Assembly: GCA_945861535.1 (NCBI GenBank)
Contig: CAMAUZ010000021.1
Coordinates: 1-64,000, forward strand
Length of the DNA stretch: 64,000 nt
DNA from: Akkermansia muciniphila
GTDB lineage: Bacteria; Verrucomicrobiota; Verrucomicrobiia; Limisphaerales; BJHT01
Direction: 5' to 3'
Position 1 is the stretch's first letter. Every line of letters begins with the position of its first letter. The notes below the pieces were generated by a model, which saw only the letters and a list, made by a program, of their open reading frames with translations, was not told the origin of the DNA and did no database searches. Below are positions 44,813 through 53,700 of this stretch, in pieces. Position numbers and translations under genes: made by a program.

Positions 44813-45994
44813 CTATTTCCGCACGCGGTGGACGAAGCCGGCCATGCGCTCGGCGGCGACCTTGAGTTGCTCGAGGCTGGTGGCGAAGCAGCAGCGGAGG
44901 TAGCCCTCGCCGCTCGCGCCGAACGCGCCGCCGGGCACGCAGGCGACCTTTTCCTCCTGCAACAGGCGCAGGGCAAATTCCTTCGAGGTCAGGCCGGTCG
45001 AGCGGATGCACGGGAAGGCGTAGAAGGAACCGCGCGGCAGGTGACATGGCAGGCCCATCGCGTTGAGGGCGTTGACGATGAAATTGCGGCGCACGCGATA
45101 TTGGTCGCGCATGGCGGTCGTGTCGGGTTCGCCGGACTGGATGGCCTCGAGCGCGGCTTCCTGACTGATGATGCTCGCGCAGAGCATCGAGTATTGGTGA
45201 ATGCGCATCATCGCCTCGATCAGCGCGGTCGGGCCGCACGCGTAGCCGATGCGGAAGCCGGTCATCGCGTAGGCCTTCGAGAAGCCGTGGAGAAAAATCG
45301 TGCGCTCCACCATGCCCGGCAGCGATGCGATGCTGACGTGTTCGCCCTCGAACGTGAGCTCCGAGTAAATCTCGTCGGTGAGCACGATGAGGTTGTGGCG
45401 CTGAACGACGGCCGCAATTTTTTCCAACTCGGCGCGGGTCATGGTGCCGCCGGTGGGATTGGTCGGGAAATTTAGCATCAGCGCCTTGCTGCGCGGCGTG
45501 ATTGCGCGCTCGATGGCCTCGGCGGTGACGGCAAACTGATCCTCCGCCCGGCACGCCACCGCCACGGGGACGCCGTGCGCGAGCGTCACGCTCGGTCCGT
45601 AGCTCACATAGCACGGCTCGTGATAGATGATTTCGTCGCCGGGATTGATGAGGGCGCGCAACGCGATGTCGAGGGCCTCGCTCACGCCGACGGTGATGAG
45701 GATTTGCGTCTTGGGATCGTAGCTGACGTGAAAATGTTTTTGCAGGCTCACGCTGATGGCTTCGCGGAGCTTGAGCAGGCCGAGGTTGGAGGTGTAGCCG
45801 GTGCGGCCGCGTTCCAGCGCGTAGATGGCCGCCTCGCGGATGTGCCACGGCGTCACGAAATCCGGCTCGCCGACGCCGAGCGAGATCACTTCCTTCTGGC
45901 TCTGGACAATGTCGAAAAACTCGCGGATGCCGGAGCGGGGAATGCCCGCCACATGCGCGGCGACAAAGGTTTGTGGGTCAAATGGCGTGGTCAT
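44813..45994 (-). CDS. Class I/II aminotransferase (PLP-dependent)
   Basis: 393 residues from ATG 45994. Fold type I aminotransferase of the aspartate/aromatic group: ISLGVGEPDFVTP, TSNLGLLKLREAIS, LNFPTNPTGGTM, LTDEIYSELTFEG, PLP lysine Lys240 in GFSKAYAMTGFRIGY, and the substrate-carboxylate Arg in EGYLRCCFATS. The exact substrate is unclear. The longer frame to 46204 crosses a spacer inverted repeat and is rejected. Confidence 0.93.
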   Translation of the reverse strand: MTTPFDPQTFVAAHVAGIPRSGIREFFDIVQSQKEVISLGVGEPDFVTPWHIREAAIYALERGRTGYTSNLGLLKLREAISVSLQKHFHVSYDPKTQILITVGVSEALDIALRALINPGDEIIYHEPCYVSYGPSVTLAHGVPVAVACRAEDQFAVTAEAIERAITPRSKALMLNFPTNPTGGTMTRAELEKIAAVVQRHNLIVLTDEIYSELTFEGEHVSIASLPGMVERTIFLHGFSKAYAMTGFRIGYACGPTALIEAMMRIHQYSMLCASIISQEAALEAIQSGEPDTTAMRDQYRVRRNFIVNALNAMGLPCHLPRGSFYAFPCIRSTGLTSKEFALRLLQEEKVACVPGGAFGASGEGYLRCCFATSLEQLKVAAERMAGFVHRVRK

Positions 45995-46068
45995 CGAAAT
46001 CAGCGGCGCACAATGAAGCGGATTCACCGGCGGATGGGAACAGGAAACTTGGCGCGCGCGCCGGGGGC

Positions 46069-46204
46069 GTGGGGCAGGCATCCTTGCCTGCCAGTTCGGG
46101 CGGCATCCCTGCCGCGCGTTTCTCCGCACGACCTGTCCCGCGCGAAAGCTGGAACACGGGGCCGGGCTGCCCCGTGACCTGGCAGGCAAGTATGCCTGCC
46201 CCAC
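46069..46204. repeat. 26-bp inverted repeat
   Basis: Arms 46069-46094 and 46179-46204 match in 25 of 26 bases (GTGGGGCAGGCAT...). Both arms also contain the internal pair GGCAGGCA/TGCCTGCC, so each can form its own small hairpin. Located between two minus-strand genes. Confidence 0.8.
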
Positions 46205-46214
46205 GCCGGCGGTG

Positions 46215-46838
46215 TCACCGGGTCTGGCGAAGCTCGACGTCCACGCGGCTCATCTTTTGATAGAGTTTGCCGCGACGGCGCAGGGGCCACCAGTCGTAGA
46301 GATAGATCTGCATGGGGCGCCACATGGCCACCCAGCCGCCAATGGTGAGGCTTTCGCGGATGATTTTCGCCCAAGTGCTGCTTTGCACATGGATCAACAG
46401 TTCACTGGTCAACAAACAGCCAACCAGGAAGATCAGGCCGATGGCGAGGCTCGTGCGGCCCTGTTCAAGCAGGCGCTTGAACTCGAGGGAATTGAGCTTG
46501 GCGCGGTAGGCGAAGTAGTTGTGGATCGCGGTCTTGATCAGGTCGCGCGGGTCGCCGGTGGCGGGCAGTTGCTGGAGATGGATGACGAGGGAGACCGGCT
46601 CGCCGAGCGGAAATTCCTGCGCCCAGCTCAGGATGAATTCCACCGCGTCCTCATCGAGGTCCTTCTCGTGAAACGGCGAGGGGTCCATCGAGTTGAAGAG
46701 CTGGCTGAGGTCGCGCAGCGTGATCTCGATGCGGTTGGGGTGGACGTGGATGGGCCGCACGGGCGGGTGCGCGGGGTGCGATTCGCCCGCAGGGGTTTCG
46801 CCTTTGCCTTCGCGGGAGCTGAGTGAGTGGGCGGACAT
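46215..46838 (-). CDS. Hypothetical membrane protein with two C-terminal helices
   Basis: 207 residues. The N-terminal 110 residues are soluble (IHVHPNRIEITLRDLSQLFNSMDPSPFHEKDLDEDAVEFILSWAQE), then two helices near 128-146 and 160-178, then WWPLRRRGKLYQKMSRVDVEL. The soluble part carries a conserved-looking SMDPSPFxxKDLD segment. I cannot name the family with confidence. Confidence 0.72.
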   Translation of the reverse strand: MSAHSLSSREGKGETPAGESHPAHPPVRPIHVHPNRIEITLRDLSQLFNSMDPSPFHEKDLDEDAVEFILSWAQEFPLGEPVSLVIHLQQLPATGDPRDLIKTAIHNYFAYRAKLNSLEFKRLLEQGRTSLAIGLIFLVGCLLTSELLIHVQSSTWAKIIRESLTIGGWVAMWRPMQIYLYDWWPLRRRGKLYQKMSRVDVELRQTR

Positions 46839-46991
46839 GCGCTGGAGTTGGTGTGTGGCTTTCGAACGGCAAAAGAATACGCAGAGTGACGGGTGGGGGC
46901 AGCCTGAATTCCAGACGGAGATTCAGCACAGGGCGCATTTCGGTTTCTTGAACCCGTCTGGTTCCCGCCCCCAGCCCAGCGGGCAAAAGAC

Positions 46992-47142
46992 AATAGCCCA
47001 GCACTTCAGTGCTGGGTCCGCGTCGGGAGCGACTCAGTCCCGTCAGGGACGAAAGAAACCGTGCGCCGTCTCGCCTCTTTCGTCCCTGCCGGGACTTTCG
47101 AGCTCCCCGGCCGCCAACCCAGCACTGAAGTGCTGGGCTATT
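46992..47142. repeat. 26-bp perfect inverted repeat with inner hairpins
   Basis: Arms 46992-47017 and 47117-47142 are exact complements (AATAGCCCAGCACTTCAG...). Each arm contains the palindrome CCCAGCACTTCAGTGCTGGG. The centre has CGTCAGGGACGAAAG facing CTTTCGTCCCTGCCGGGAC. Spacer 46839-47341 holds no gene. Confidence 0.85.
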
Positions 47143-47341
47143 TTCGGTCGTCCCTGCGGGACTGCCCCAACGCGCACTGATCAGTACGGGAAACTCAGCT
47201 GCGCCCGCGATTCCGCGCCCCGACGGCGGGCTTGTCTTCAATTTCGGCGGACCTATTCTCCGCTCCGAACCAACCAGCCAATCGCCACGCCCGCCGTGCG
47301 GGATCATGGCCTGGCTCAGCAAACCAACAGACCCTCGCATC

Positions 47342-47896
47342 ATGAACCTCACGAAGTTCCTCTCGCTCGCAGCCTCCCTCCTGCTCCTCGGCGGACCGGC
47401 GGTGTCGGCCGCCGATTTCCATCGCGCGCACAAGTTTGAAACGTTCGCCGTCGGCCAATGGACCGGCTCGGACAAGGCCGGAATCTTGCGGTTCGGCAAC
47501 GATTTCGGCGGCGGCCTGGGGCTGGGCTACAACCTCACCGATCATCTCAACGTGAACACGGATGTCGTGTTCTCACGGGTCAGTCTGGAGCGAGGCTCGG
47601 CGACCGTGAAGACCGACGCCAACCACATTGCCGCCCACGTCAACCTCGACGCCTACCTGTTGCAAGGCCCGATCGCTCCGTTTCTCACCGGCGGCCTGGG
47701 GGTGGATAGTTTCGACGGCAGCAGCGGTACGCTGAAAATTTCCAAGTCGGAACTCTCCTACAAAGTCGGCGCGGGCCTCCGCTGGGACATCAACAGCACC
47801 TTTTTTGCGAAGGCGATGTATCGCATCGCGTGGGCGGACATTCAGAATTCCGAACGCTTCCACACCGTGTCGCTGATGCTCGGCATCAAGTTCTGA
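47342..47896 (+). CDS. Outer-membrane beta-barrel protein, OmpA/OmpW-like
   Basis: 184 residues from ATG 47342, with a signal peptide (about 1-23, ending VSAA). Alternating hydrophobic strands follow (GGGLGLGYNLTDHLNVNTDVVF, APFLTGGLGVD, YKVGAGLRWDIN, FHTVSLMLGIKF). The C-terminal residue is Phe, the usual signal for barrel insertion. An 8-strand barrel is likely; the role is unknown. Confidence 0.82.
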   Translation: MNLTKFLSLAASLLLLGGPAVSAADFHRAHKFETFAVGQWTGSDKAGILRFGNDFGGGLGLGYNLTDHLNVNTDVVFSRVSLERGSATVKTDANHIAAHVNLDAYLLQGPIAPFLTGGLGVDSFDGSSGTLKISKSELSYKVGAGLRWDINSTFFAKAMYRIAWADIQNSERFHTVSLMLGIKF

Positions 47897-47941
47897 CGCA
47901 CCGGTGCCAGCGCGAATCCGTCCGGCTGGGAGGGCGTTCGG

Positions 47942-48646
47942 CTACTCCCAGCCGTCGCTGGAGTGGTAGCGCCACCAGTCGGCCTCGGCGGGATTGCCCG
48001 GGAAACGCGCGGCGTGGCCGTCGGCGTAGAGGGTATTGATGCCGAGGTTGTGCGGCATGTTCTGCGTGGGCGTCCAGTAGGGGACTTCCCAGAGCAACGT
48101 CGCACGCGAGTTGTCGAGCACGTCGGCGTCGAGGCGACCGCTGACCGGCTTGGCGGTGCCGTAGCCGACCCCGGGAATCCAGTAGATGTGGTTCCACACG
48201 TAGGAGGTTTGGTTGGCGACAATGAGGTTCTGCATCGTGGGCACCTTGATGCCAGCCGGGCAGTTGTACATGCCGGGGCGGAGTCCCGCCGGATTGGTCG
48301 CGACGTTGAGCGTGTTGCTGCCCAGATACTGCGCGATCATCTCGGGCAGATAATTGAAGTCCGCCCGCAGCGGATGGTCGGTCGGGCTCCACTGGCGGCC
48401 CCAGTTGCGACATAGCGGATAGCGGGAGTCCCAGTCGGCGGCGTAGAGCTGGATGCCGATGCCGAGCTGGCGAAGGCTGTTGATGCAGTAGGCTTGGTGC
48501 GACTTCTTCTTCGCGGAAGCGAGGGCGGGCAACAACAGGCTGGCGAGGACGCCGATGATGGCGATGACCACGAGCAATTCGATGAGGGTGAACGCCCGCT
48601 CTGTGCGGCGACAGTCGTCGCCGCCGGGGAAAGGGTTGGACGACAT
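47942..48646 (-). CDS. Type II secretion/pilin-like protein (prepilin N-terminus)
   Basis: 234 residues. The N-terminal methylation motif [26 protein letters not shown] starts at residue 18, to be cut by prepilin peptidase before Phe. The rest is a soluble domain with a C-terminal TLYADGHAARFPG motif, the H-x-G-G/DGH pattern of the large pseudopilin-like families of Verrucomicrobia and Planctomycetes. It stands alone, with no secretion machinery beside it. Convergent with the barrel gene; an inverted CGGCTGGGAG/CTCCCAGCCG straddles both ends. Confidence 0.88.
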   Translation of the reverse strand: MSSNPFPGGDDCRRTERAFTLIELLVVIAIIGVLASLLLPALASAKKKSHQAYCINSLRQLGIGIQLYAADWDSRYPLCRNWGRQWSPTDHPLRADFNYLPEMIAQYLGSNTLNVATNPAGLRPGMYNCPAGIKVPTMQNLIVANQTSYVWNHIYWIPGVGYGTAKPVSGRLDADVLDNSRATLLWEVPYWTPTQNMPHNLGINTLYADGHAARFPGNPAEADWWRYHSSDGWE

Positions 48647-49444
48647 GGGCGCAGCCTATCGGTGGCGGGTGACCGGGCAAGGCAGTTTTTGACGGCAGAA
48701 AAACCAGTTGGAACCACGAAACACATGAAAGGAAAAGGCCTGGCGGGTGCGGAGCATTCAACCTGGAAAAAGCAGTGGAAACCACGAAAGACACGAAAAG
48801 CACGAAAGGAGAGGGGCTGGCGAAAACGGGAGGTGTCATCGGGCGGGTGAGGTATTCGGATGTCGAGTAACCATGCTTCCGCCCCTTGTTTTCCGGCTTT
48901 TTGTGTCTTTCGTGTCTTTCGTGGTCCTACGCAACTGCCGTTCTTAAGTGGAACGAAGGAACGGCGACGGTGCATCCCGACGAGGCTGGCGAGGGAACTT
49001 CGCGGCCGGCGCGCGGGCGGTCTCAGGTTGTGTGAAAGGTAGCCGCCGAGGTGACGAGGCGGAGGCGACCCAACGCGAATGCCGCAGGAATCCGCCTGCC
49101 AACGTACCCCCTCCGCCTCCGGATTCCGTGGCCGTTATCTGCACGAAAAACACAAATGCTTAACGCCTTGCCAGCAATCAGTTTGACAAAACTTTGTCGC
49201 ATATACGACAAAGTTTTGTCGTGGCTTGGGGGCGGGCTTTCCGGGGGCTATGGGCAAATTCGCAAGCCTTGGGAAATGGGCAGAGACTGGTCATCTCCCC
49301 CGCTCGGCCTTCTGAGTACGATGGCCCCATGCTGCGCCTTCTCTTGGCGCTCGGGTTCTCCGCACGTCGGCGGCTGCGGAGCGTCGCCGGTTTCAGACAG
49401 CCTGGGGCTGTCCGCCACGCCAGATGGCAGCGATGACGTCGCGC
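48647..49444. other. Gene-free 800-bp spacer with several repeats
   Basis: It holds CACGAAAGACACGAAAAGCACGAAAGG near 48780 facing the inverted form near 48905, a GTAGCCGCCGAGGTGACGAGGCGG module at 49039-49062 shared with 31446, and the double dyad at 49185-49220. No open frame has convincing composition or start signals. Confidence 0.65.
49185..49220. promoter_or_regulatory. Operator-like double dyad
   Basis: GACAAAACTTTGTCG (49185-49199), CATATA, CGACAAAGTTTTGTC (49206-49220): a perfect 15-bp inverted repeat. Each arm is itself a dyad GACAAA-nn-TTTGTC, with centres 22 bp (two helical turns) apart. This is the usual geometry for two repressor dimers, but no regulator gene or downstream target is adjacent. 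Confidence 0.5.
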
Positions 49445-50683
49445 TTACAGGCGGAGGAAGACGTTGCGCTGATAGAGGAAACGCGCGAAGAGCACGGCCA
49501 GCGCGAGGCCGGCGACGGAGATGACAATGTCGCCACTGCCGGGCGCGAGGGCGGTGTCGCAGAAGCGTTTCACGTCGCCGCCGACGAGGCGCGTGGCGAC
49601 TTTGCCGTAGCCGCCGACGAGGTTGCCCACGACGTAGATGGTGATCGGATTCAGTCCGATCCACACGAAGGGCTGGCACCAGCGCTGCCATTTCAAGACA
49701 TCGACGAGGAGGTAGAACGCGGCGAGCAGCAGCGCGCTGTAACCGCCGGCGACGAGGACGAAGGAGGAGGACCACATTTTCTTCACGACGGGAAATTGCA
49801 GGCCCCAGGCAAAGCCCAGCAGCACGCCCGCCACGCCGAAGGACACGAGGTAGATGAGCTTCCATTGGTCGCAAAAGTTCGCGCTGCGCAGGAGCAGTCC
49901 GGCGAAGATGCCGAGCAAGCACGTCGCGATGGCGGGGAGCGTGCTGAGGAGTCCTTCGGGGTCCCAATAGGTGTCGTATTTTTTGCCGGGCAAGAATTGG
50001 AAATCGACGTGGTGGGCGAGGTTGTAGCCCGGTTCGAAGCGGCCGCTGACGCGGTTGGTGGTGTTCAGGAAAAGCTGGCGGGCGTCGGCGGGGCCGGTCG
50101 CGGCGGTGAGTTTTGCGACGTTGCCTTTGTCGAGCCGGAGGTCGCGGATGGGCACGACGGTCATGAGCGCCCAGTAGCCGAGGAGAATGCCGGCGCAGAT
50201 GCCGACGAGGGCGCGGGGTTTGAAAAAGCAGAACAGCAGCCCGGCGCCGGCGTAGGCGAGTGCGATGCGTTGGAGCACGCCGAGGAGTCGGATGTCGGGC
50301 CACGCGGCGTTGAGTCCGCCGGAATAAAAAATGCCCAGCGCGAACAACAGCGCGCTCCGCGTGGCGATGCGACGGATCGCCGGAGCGCGGCCCTGCTCCG
50401 CGATGGTGCGGGTGAGCGACCACACGAGAGACACGCCAACGATGAAAACGAAGAGCGGAAAGATCAGGTCGTAGAAGGCGAAGCCGGCCCAGTCCTTGTG
50501 CTCGAGCTGTCCGGCGAGCAGGCGCAGGAAAGCAGAGTCGCTGTCCTTGCCCGGCGCGCACACGGCTGCGCCCGCGCCGATGATCCAGAGCATGTCGAAG
50601 CCGCGGAGGGCATCGAGGGAGAGGAGCCGCGTGCTGGCGTTGGGCCGAGGGGCAACGAGGGGGTCGGTGGCGGCAGGGGTCAT
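49445..50683 (-). CDS. DUF5009 / heparan-alpha-glucosaminide acetyltransferase-like membrane protein
   Basis: 412 residues with about 10-11 transmembrane helices. It opens with RLLSLDALRGFDMLWIIGAG, the signature of this acyltransferase family (related to eukaryotic HGSNAT and bacterial NagX), then FYDLIFPLFVFIVGVSLVWS and LGVLQRIALAYAGAGLLF. Such proteins are thought to acetylate glucosamine-type sugars across the membrane; activity here is inferred. Nearby DUF1080 and ceramidase-like genes fit a glycoconjugate theme. Confidence 0.87.
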   Translation of the reverse strand: MTPAATDPLVAPRPNASTRLLSLDALRGFDMLWIIGAGAAVCAPGKDSDSAFLRLLAGQLEHKDWAGFAFYDLIFPLFVFIVGVSLVWSLTRTIAEQGRAPAIRRIATRSALLFALGIFYSGGLNAAWPDIRLLGVLQRIALAYAGAGLLFCFFKPRALVGICAGILLGYWALMTVVPIRDLRLDKGNVAKLTAATGPADARQLFLNTTNRVSGRFEPGYNLAHHVDFQFLPGKKYDTYWDPEGLLSTLPAIATCLLGIFAGLLLRSANFCDQWKLIYLVSFGVAGVLLGFAWGLQFPVVKKMWSSSFVLVAGGYSALLLAAFYLLVDVLKWQRWCQPFVWIGLNPITIYVVGNLVGGYGKVATRLVGGDVKRFCDTALAPGSGDIVISVAGLALAVLFARFLYQRNVFLRL

Positions 50684-51164
50684 GAGCGGGGGCTCGCCGC
50701 GGCGATGACTGCGAAGTTGGAACCGCCGGGATGATTACCGAGATGCGAAGAACCGGGTGGGGCGAAGACGCAGGCGCAATCGGGCGTTGAGGGAGACGCG
50801 TGATTGGGTTGGCGGCGCGGGACGGAGCCGCGCGTGAGCACAGCCGAGTTGGGCAGGGGAATTTGGCGCAAGGGAATGGGAGGGGACGAATTGGAGGCGG
50901 TCCGGACGGGCTGGCCGTACAGCGGAAGAATTGTCGCGGCACGCGAGGATTTTTCCTGGAGCGCGGCTGTGTGCGCAGCGCACCAGGCGCAGCGGGTTGG
51001 CCGCAGGGGACGCGTCCGATTCCGCCGGGAGGCTACGAGGTTTCGTGACCGCTGCGGCTGGTCCTCGGCGGACACAGCCGCGCTCCTTGGGTTGAGGCTC
51101 CGCCGCGCGGGGTTCACCGCGTCGGTGTGGCTGATGCCGCTGGTCGCCACGGGACAGTTACGCT
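50684..51164. repeat. Spacer with a GTGAGCACAG repeat
   Basis: 50834-50881 reads GTGAGCACAGCCGAGTTGGGCAGGGGAATTTGGCGCAAGGGAATG-like, closely matched at 58436-58487. The rest of the 480 bases contains short GCGCACCAGGCGCAG-like inverted words; no gene is visible. Confidence 0.6.
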
Positions 51165-51650
51165 TCAGCGGTCGAGGGAATCGATCACGGTCTTGAGGTG
51201 GATCAGGTTCATGCCGACGCTTTCGGGCGCGAGTTCGGGGGTGTCTTCATTGCCGGACATGAGGACTTCGAGCATGGCGGTGAGGAGCGGCTGTTGGTTG
51301 TAGCCTTCCAGCATCCGCTCGATGGCTTCCTGAAAGTGCATTTCCGAAGCTTCGTCGAGGTTCATCACCATCTGCATGTTGCGCTCGTCGGTTTCCATGA
51401 GCGGGTCTTCGCCAACTTCGGGCAGGCCGCCGCGTTCGCCGGAGAGGACCTCGAAAATCATCAAGCCGAGGTAGAGGAGGTCGCCGCGGTTTTCTTCTTC
51501 CACGAACTCCTCGTCGCCGGCGAGAAGGTAGGCCATGAGGAAGGGCTGCTGTTCGCTGAAGCGTTTGAAACGGCTTTGCATTTCGGCGTCATCGTGGGCT
51601 TCGAAGCGGTCGATGATGAGGTCCACGGTTTCGCGGGAGATGGGTTTCAT
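51165..51650 (-). CDS. Hypothetical acidic soluble protein
   Basis: 161 residues, strongly acidic and mostly helical: SRETVDLIIDRFEAHDDAEMQSRFKRFSEQQPFLMAYLLAGDEE, then GDLLYLGLMIFEVLSGE and a Met-rich stretch (ERNMQMVMNLDEASEMHFQEAIERML). No signal peptide, no catalytic motif. The family is not recognised. It lies 84 bases upstream of the yhbY start on the same strand only in the sense of transcription order, so cotranscription with yhbY cannot be claimed from spacing alone. Confidence 0.72.
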   Translation of the reverse strand: MKPISRETVDLIIDRFEAHDDAEMQSRFKRFSEQQPFLMAYLLAGDEEFVEEENRGDLLYLGLMIFEVLSGERGGLPEVGEDPLMETDERNMQMVMNLDEASEMHFQEAIERMLEGYNQQPLLTAMLEVLMSGNEDTPELAPESVGMNLIHLKTVIDSLDR

Positions 51651-51734
51651 GGGTGGGGAAAAGCGGTGGGGTAGAGGTTTTGGGGGCGATGGGGGAAAAT
51701 TAGGGCGGTGGAAAAAGGCGAACGCGGCGGCGGT

Positions 51735-52034
51735 TTAGAAGGTGATCTTGCGGCGCTCAGGCGCGGGTTGTTCGCGGTAGAGGAGCGCGGTGTTCCCGAC
51801 GCGCTGGACGAGGTGGCTCAGGGATTTTTCGGCGAGCTGCGGCGCGAGGATTTTCTTCTGATCCTTGAAATCGCCGAATTTGATTTTGATGAGTTCGTGC
51901 TGGTCGAGAGCTTCGTTCAGGCTTTTGACAAAGGCTTCGGAGACGCCGTTGCGGCCGAGGACGAGCACGGGATCGAGGCGCTGACCGAGGGCTTTGAGTT
52001 TGCGGATTTGGGGGTTGGTGAGGTCGGGGGGCAT
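51735..52034 (-). CDS. yhbY: YhbY-family RNA-binding protein (CRM domain)
   Basis: 99 residues, the size of the single CRM-domain proteins that bind pre-50S ribosomal particles. LTNPQIRKLKALGQRLDPVLVLGRNGVSEAFVKSLNEALDQHELIKIKF is the diagnostic block, including the GxxG loop (LGRNG). Transcribed upstream of the acidic protein gene at 51165-51650. Confidence 0.92.
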   Translation of the reverse strand: MPPDLTNPQIRKLKALGQRLDPVLVLGRNGVSEAFVKSLNEALDQHELIKIKFGDFKDQKKILAPQLAEKSLSHLVQRVGNTALLYREQPAPERRKITF

Positions 52035-52240
52035 GGGGAGGGGGGAGGTAAAATGGTAAAAAGGGAAATGGTAAAAGGGTTGAAGGGGTAAGAGATGGGA
52101 AGATTGGCGGACTGCTCAGGATGAAGCTCTCTGGACAAGGGTACTCATCGGCCGGACTTTTTACTTTTCAACTTTTCAACTCTTCGACGTGTCAACTCGT
52201 CGCCTTTCAACGTTTGAACCCTTCAACACTGGCTGCTCAA
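52035..52240. repeat. Spacer of TTCAACTTTT/GGTAAAAGGG-type short repeats
   Basis: Tandem degenerate GGTAAAA(T)GG words at 52048-52082 and TTTTCAACT/CTTTCAACGTTTGAACCCTTCAAC words at 52160-52230 can pair with each other. The same words make the hairpin at 41334-41393. Non-coding. Confidence 0.6.
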
Positions 52241-52867
52241 TCACAGCCGTTTTACGCGGATGTTTTTGTAGTGGATGACGCTCTTGGGATCGTGGGCTTG
52301 GAGGGCGAAGGTGCCGTCGCTGATTTTGCGGGGGAAGTCTTTGCCGGGTTTGTAGTCGGCGGGTTCGGTGTATTCCATGACGGTCTTGCCGTCGATTTTC
52401 ACGGTGACGTGGTTGCCCTGGACGATGATGTGCTGGGTCCACCACACGTTGTCCTTGGCGGCGGATTCCTTGACGTTGACGACGTCGTAGAGGCTGCCGG
52501 TTTTCTTCCAGTCGCCGTGGGTGTTGTTGACCTGGGTCTCGAAGCCGTGCTTGGGCCAGCCGGTTTCCTGATAGCGGGTGTGAAAGTAAATGCCGCCGTT
52601 GGAGCCGGGCGCGGTCTTCACGTCCACCTTGAGTTCGAAATTGGTGAACGGCGTTTCGTCGCCGACGTAGTAAAGGTGGTTGCGGTTGCCGTGCGCGACG
52701 AACGCGCCGTCCTCGAGCTTCCAGGTGTCCTTGTTTTCATTGGCCATCTTCCAGCCGGCGAAGCTCTTGCCGTCGCCGATGGTCGTGAAACCGGGTTCGG
52801 GTTCCGCGGCGAGGGCGGTGAAGGACAACGCCGCGGAGAAACACGCGAGCAGGAGCAGATTTTTCAT
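52241..52867 (-). CDS. Secreted DUF1080 (3-keto-disaccharide hydrolase-like) protein
   Basis: 208 residues from ATG 52867, with a signal peptide (about 1-20, ALAA). Concanavalin-like jelly roll of the DUF1080 group: [109 protein letters not shown]. Some members hydrolyse 3-keto-glycosides; others may only bind carbohydrate. It probably acts in the periplasm. Confidence 0.9.
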   Translation of the reverse strand: MKNLLLLACFSAALSFTALAAEPEPGFTTIGDGKSFAGWKMANENKDTWKLEDGAFVAHGNRNHLYYVGDETPFTNFELKVDVKTAPGSNGGIYFHTRYQETGWPKHGFETQVNNTHGDWKKTGSLYDVVNVKESAAKDNVWWTQHIIVQGNHVTVKIDGKTVMEYTEPADYKPGKDFPRKISDGTFALQAHDPKSVIHYKNIRVKRL

Positions 52868-53042
52868 GGAGGAGATACTTGGCGGTCGGGTGGGACGCTG
52901 CCAAGCAATTTGCGGGAAGTGGCCGCCGGAACCGGATTTCACCCCGCATTTGAAAACGTCACTTTCCAAAACTTGACCCCGCCGAAGTGCGCCGGGAAAC
53001 TGGCGGCGGTTCGATAATAGTCAATCATCACCCACCCAACCC

Positions 53043-53468
53043 ATGAATCCCAAGCGCCTCCTCATTGCCATTCCCGTCGCCTTCGTTTTTGTCGTGGCGA
53101 GCGACTTCGTCATCCACGGCGTGTGGCTGAAGGACACGTACGGGGCAACCGCGAGCCTGTGGCGCTCGGAGACGGAGATGCAGGCGCGCATGGGCTGGAT
53201 GTTTGGTGGGCAGTTCCTGGCGGCGATGACGTTTGTGGTGTTGTGGGCGCGGGGTTTTGCCGAAAAGGCCTGCCTGAAGTGCGCGGTGATGTACGGCCTG
53301 TTCATGGGTCTGTTCAGCCAGGCGGCCACGATCATGACCTACGTCGTGACGCCCGTGCCGGCGGAGATTCCGCTCAAGTGGTTTTTCGCTGGCCTCGTGC
53401 AGGCAGTGCTGCTCGGGGTGGTGACGTTTTTCGTTTACCGGCCAAAGCCGGCGACGCAGCAGAGGTGA
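53043..53468 (+). CDS. Small four-helix membrane protein, unknown
   Basis: 141 residues with hydrophobic helices near 7-25, 50-70, 80-100 and 112-132. The first helix ends in DFVIHGVWLKDTY, followed by LWRSETEMQARMGWMFGGQ. It resembles hypothetical membrane proteins I recall in Verrucomicrobia, but I cannot name a domain. The gap 53469-53700 has a CTGCGGCGTAAACGCCGC spacer palindrome and no gene. Confidence 0.7.
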   Translation: MNPKRLLIAIPVAFVFVVASDFVIHGVWLKDTYGATASLWRSETEMQARMGWMFGGQFLAAMTFVVLWARGFAEKACLKCAVMYGLFMGLFSQAATIMTYVVTPVPAEIPLKWFFAGLVQAVLLGVVTFFVYRPKPATQQR

Positions 53469-53700
53469 GCGGCGGCGCGGGGGCGGGCCACGGACACGCT
53501 GGGCAGAGCGGCGGTTTCCGTTTCAGGCGGACGTTTCTGCGGCGTAAACGCCGCGCTCCGGCGACCGTGCGCGACGGCGTGGACGGGCCTTCGCCGGCCC
53601 GCAATGCGGTTGACGGAGCACACGCGGTTCGGCGGCGTCGCGTCACATCATTTCCCCCCCGAGCCGTGCCGCGGTATGGCCCTGGAGAACTCAATCTCGT

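Noticed and set aside
49424-50734. 436-codon plus-strand open frame opposite the DUF5009 gene
   Set aside because: The opposite strand carries the clear acyltransferase-like membrane protein; this frame is acidic low-complexity.
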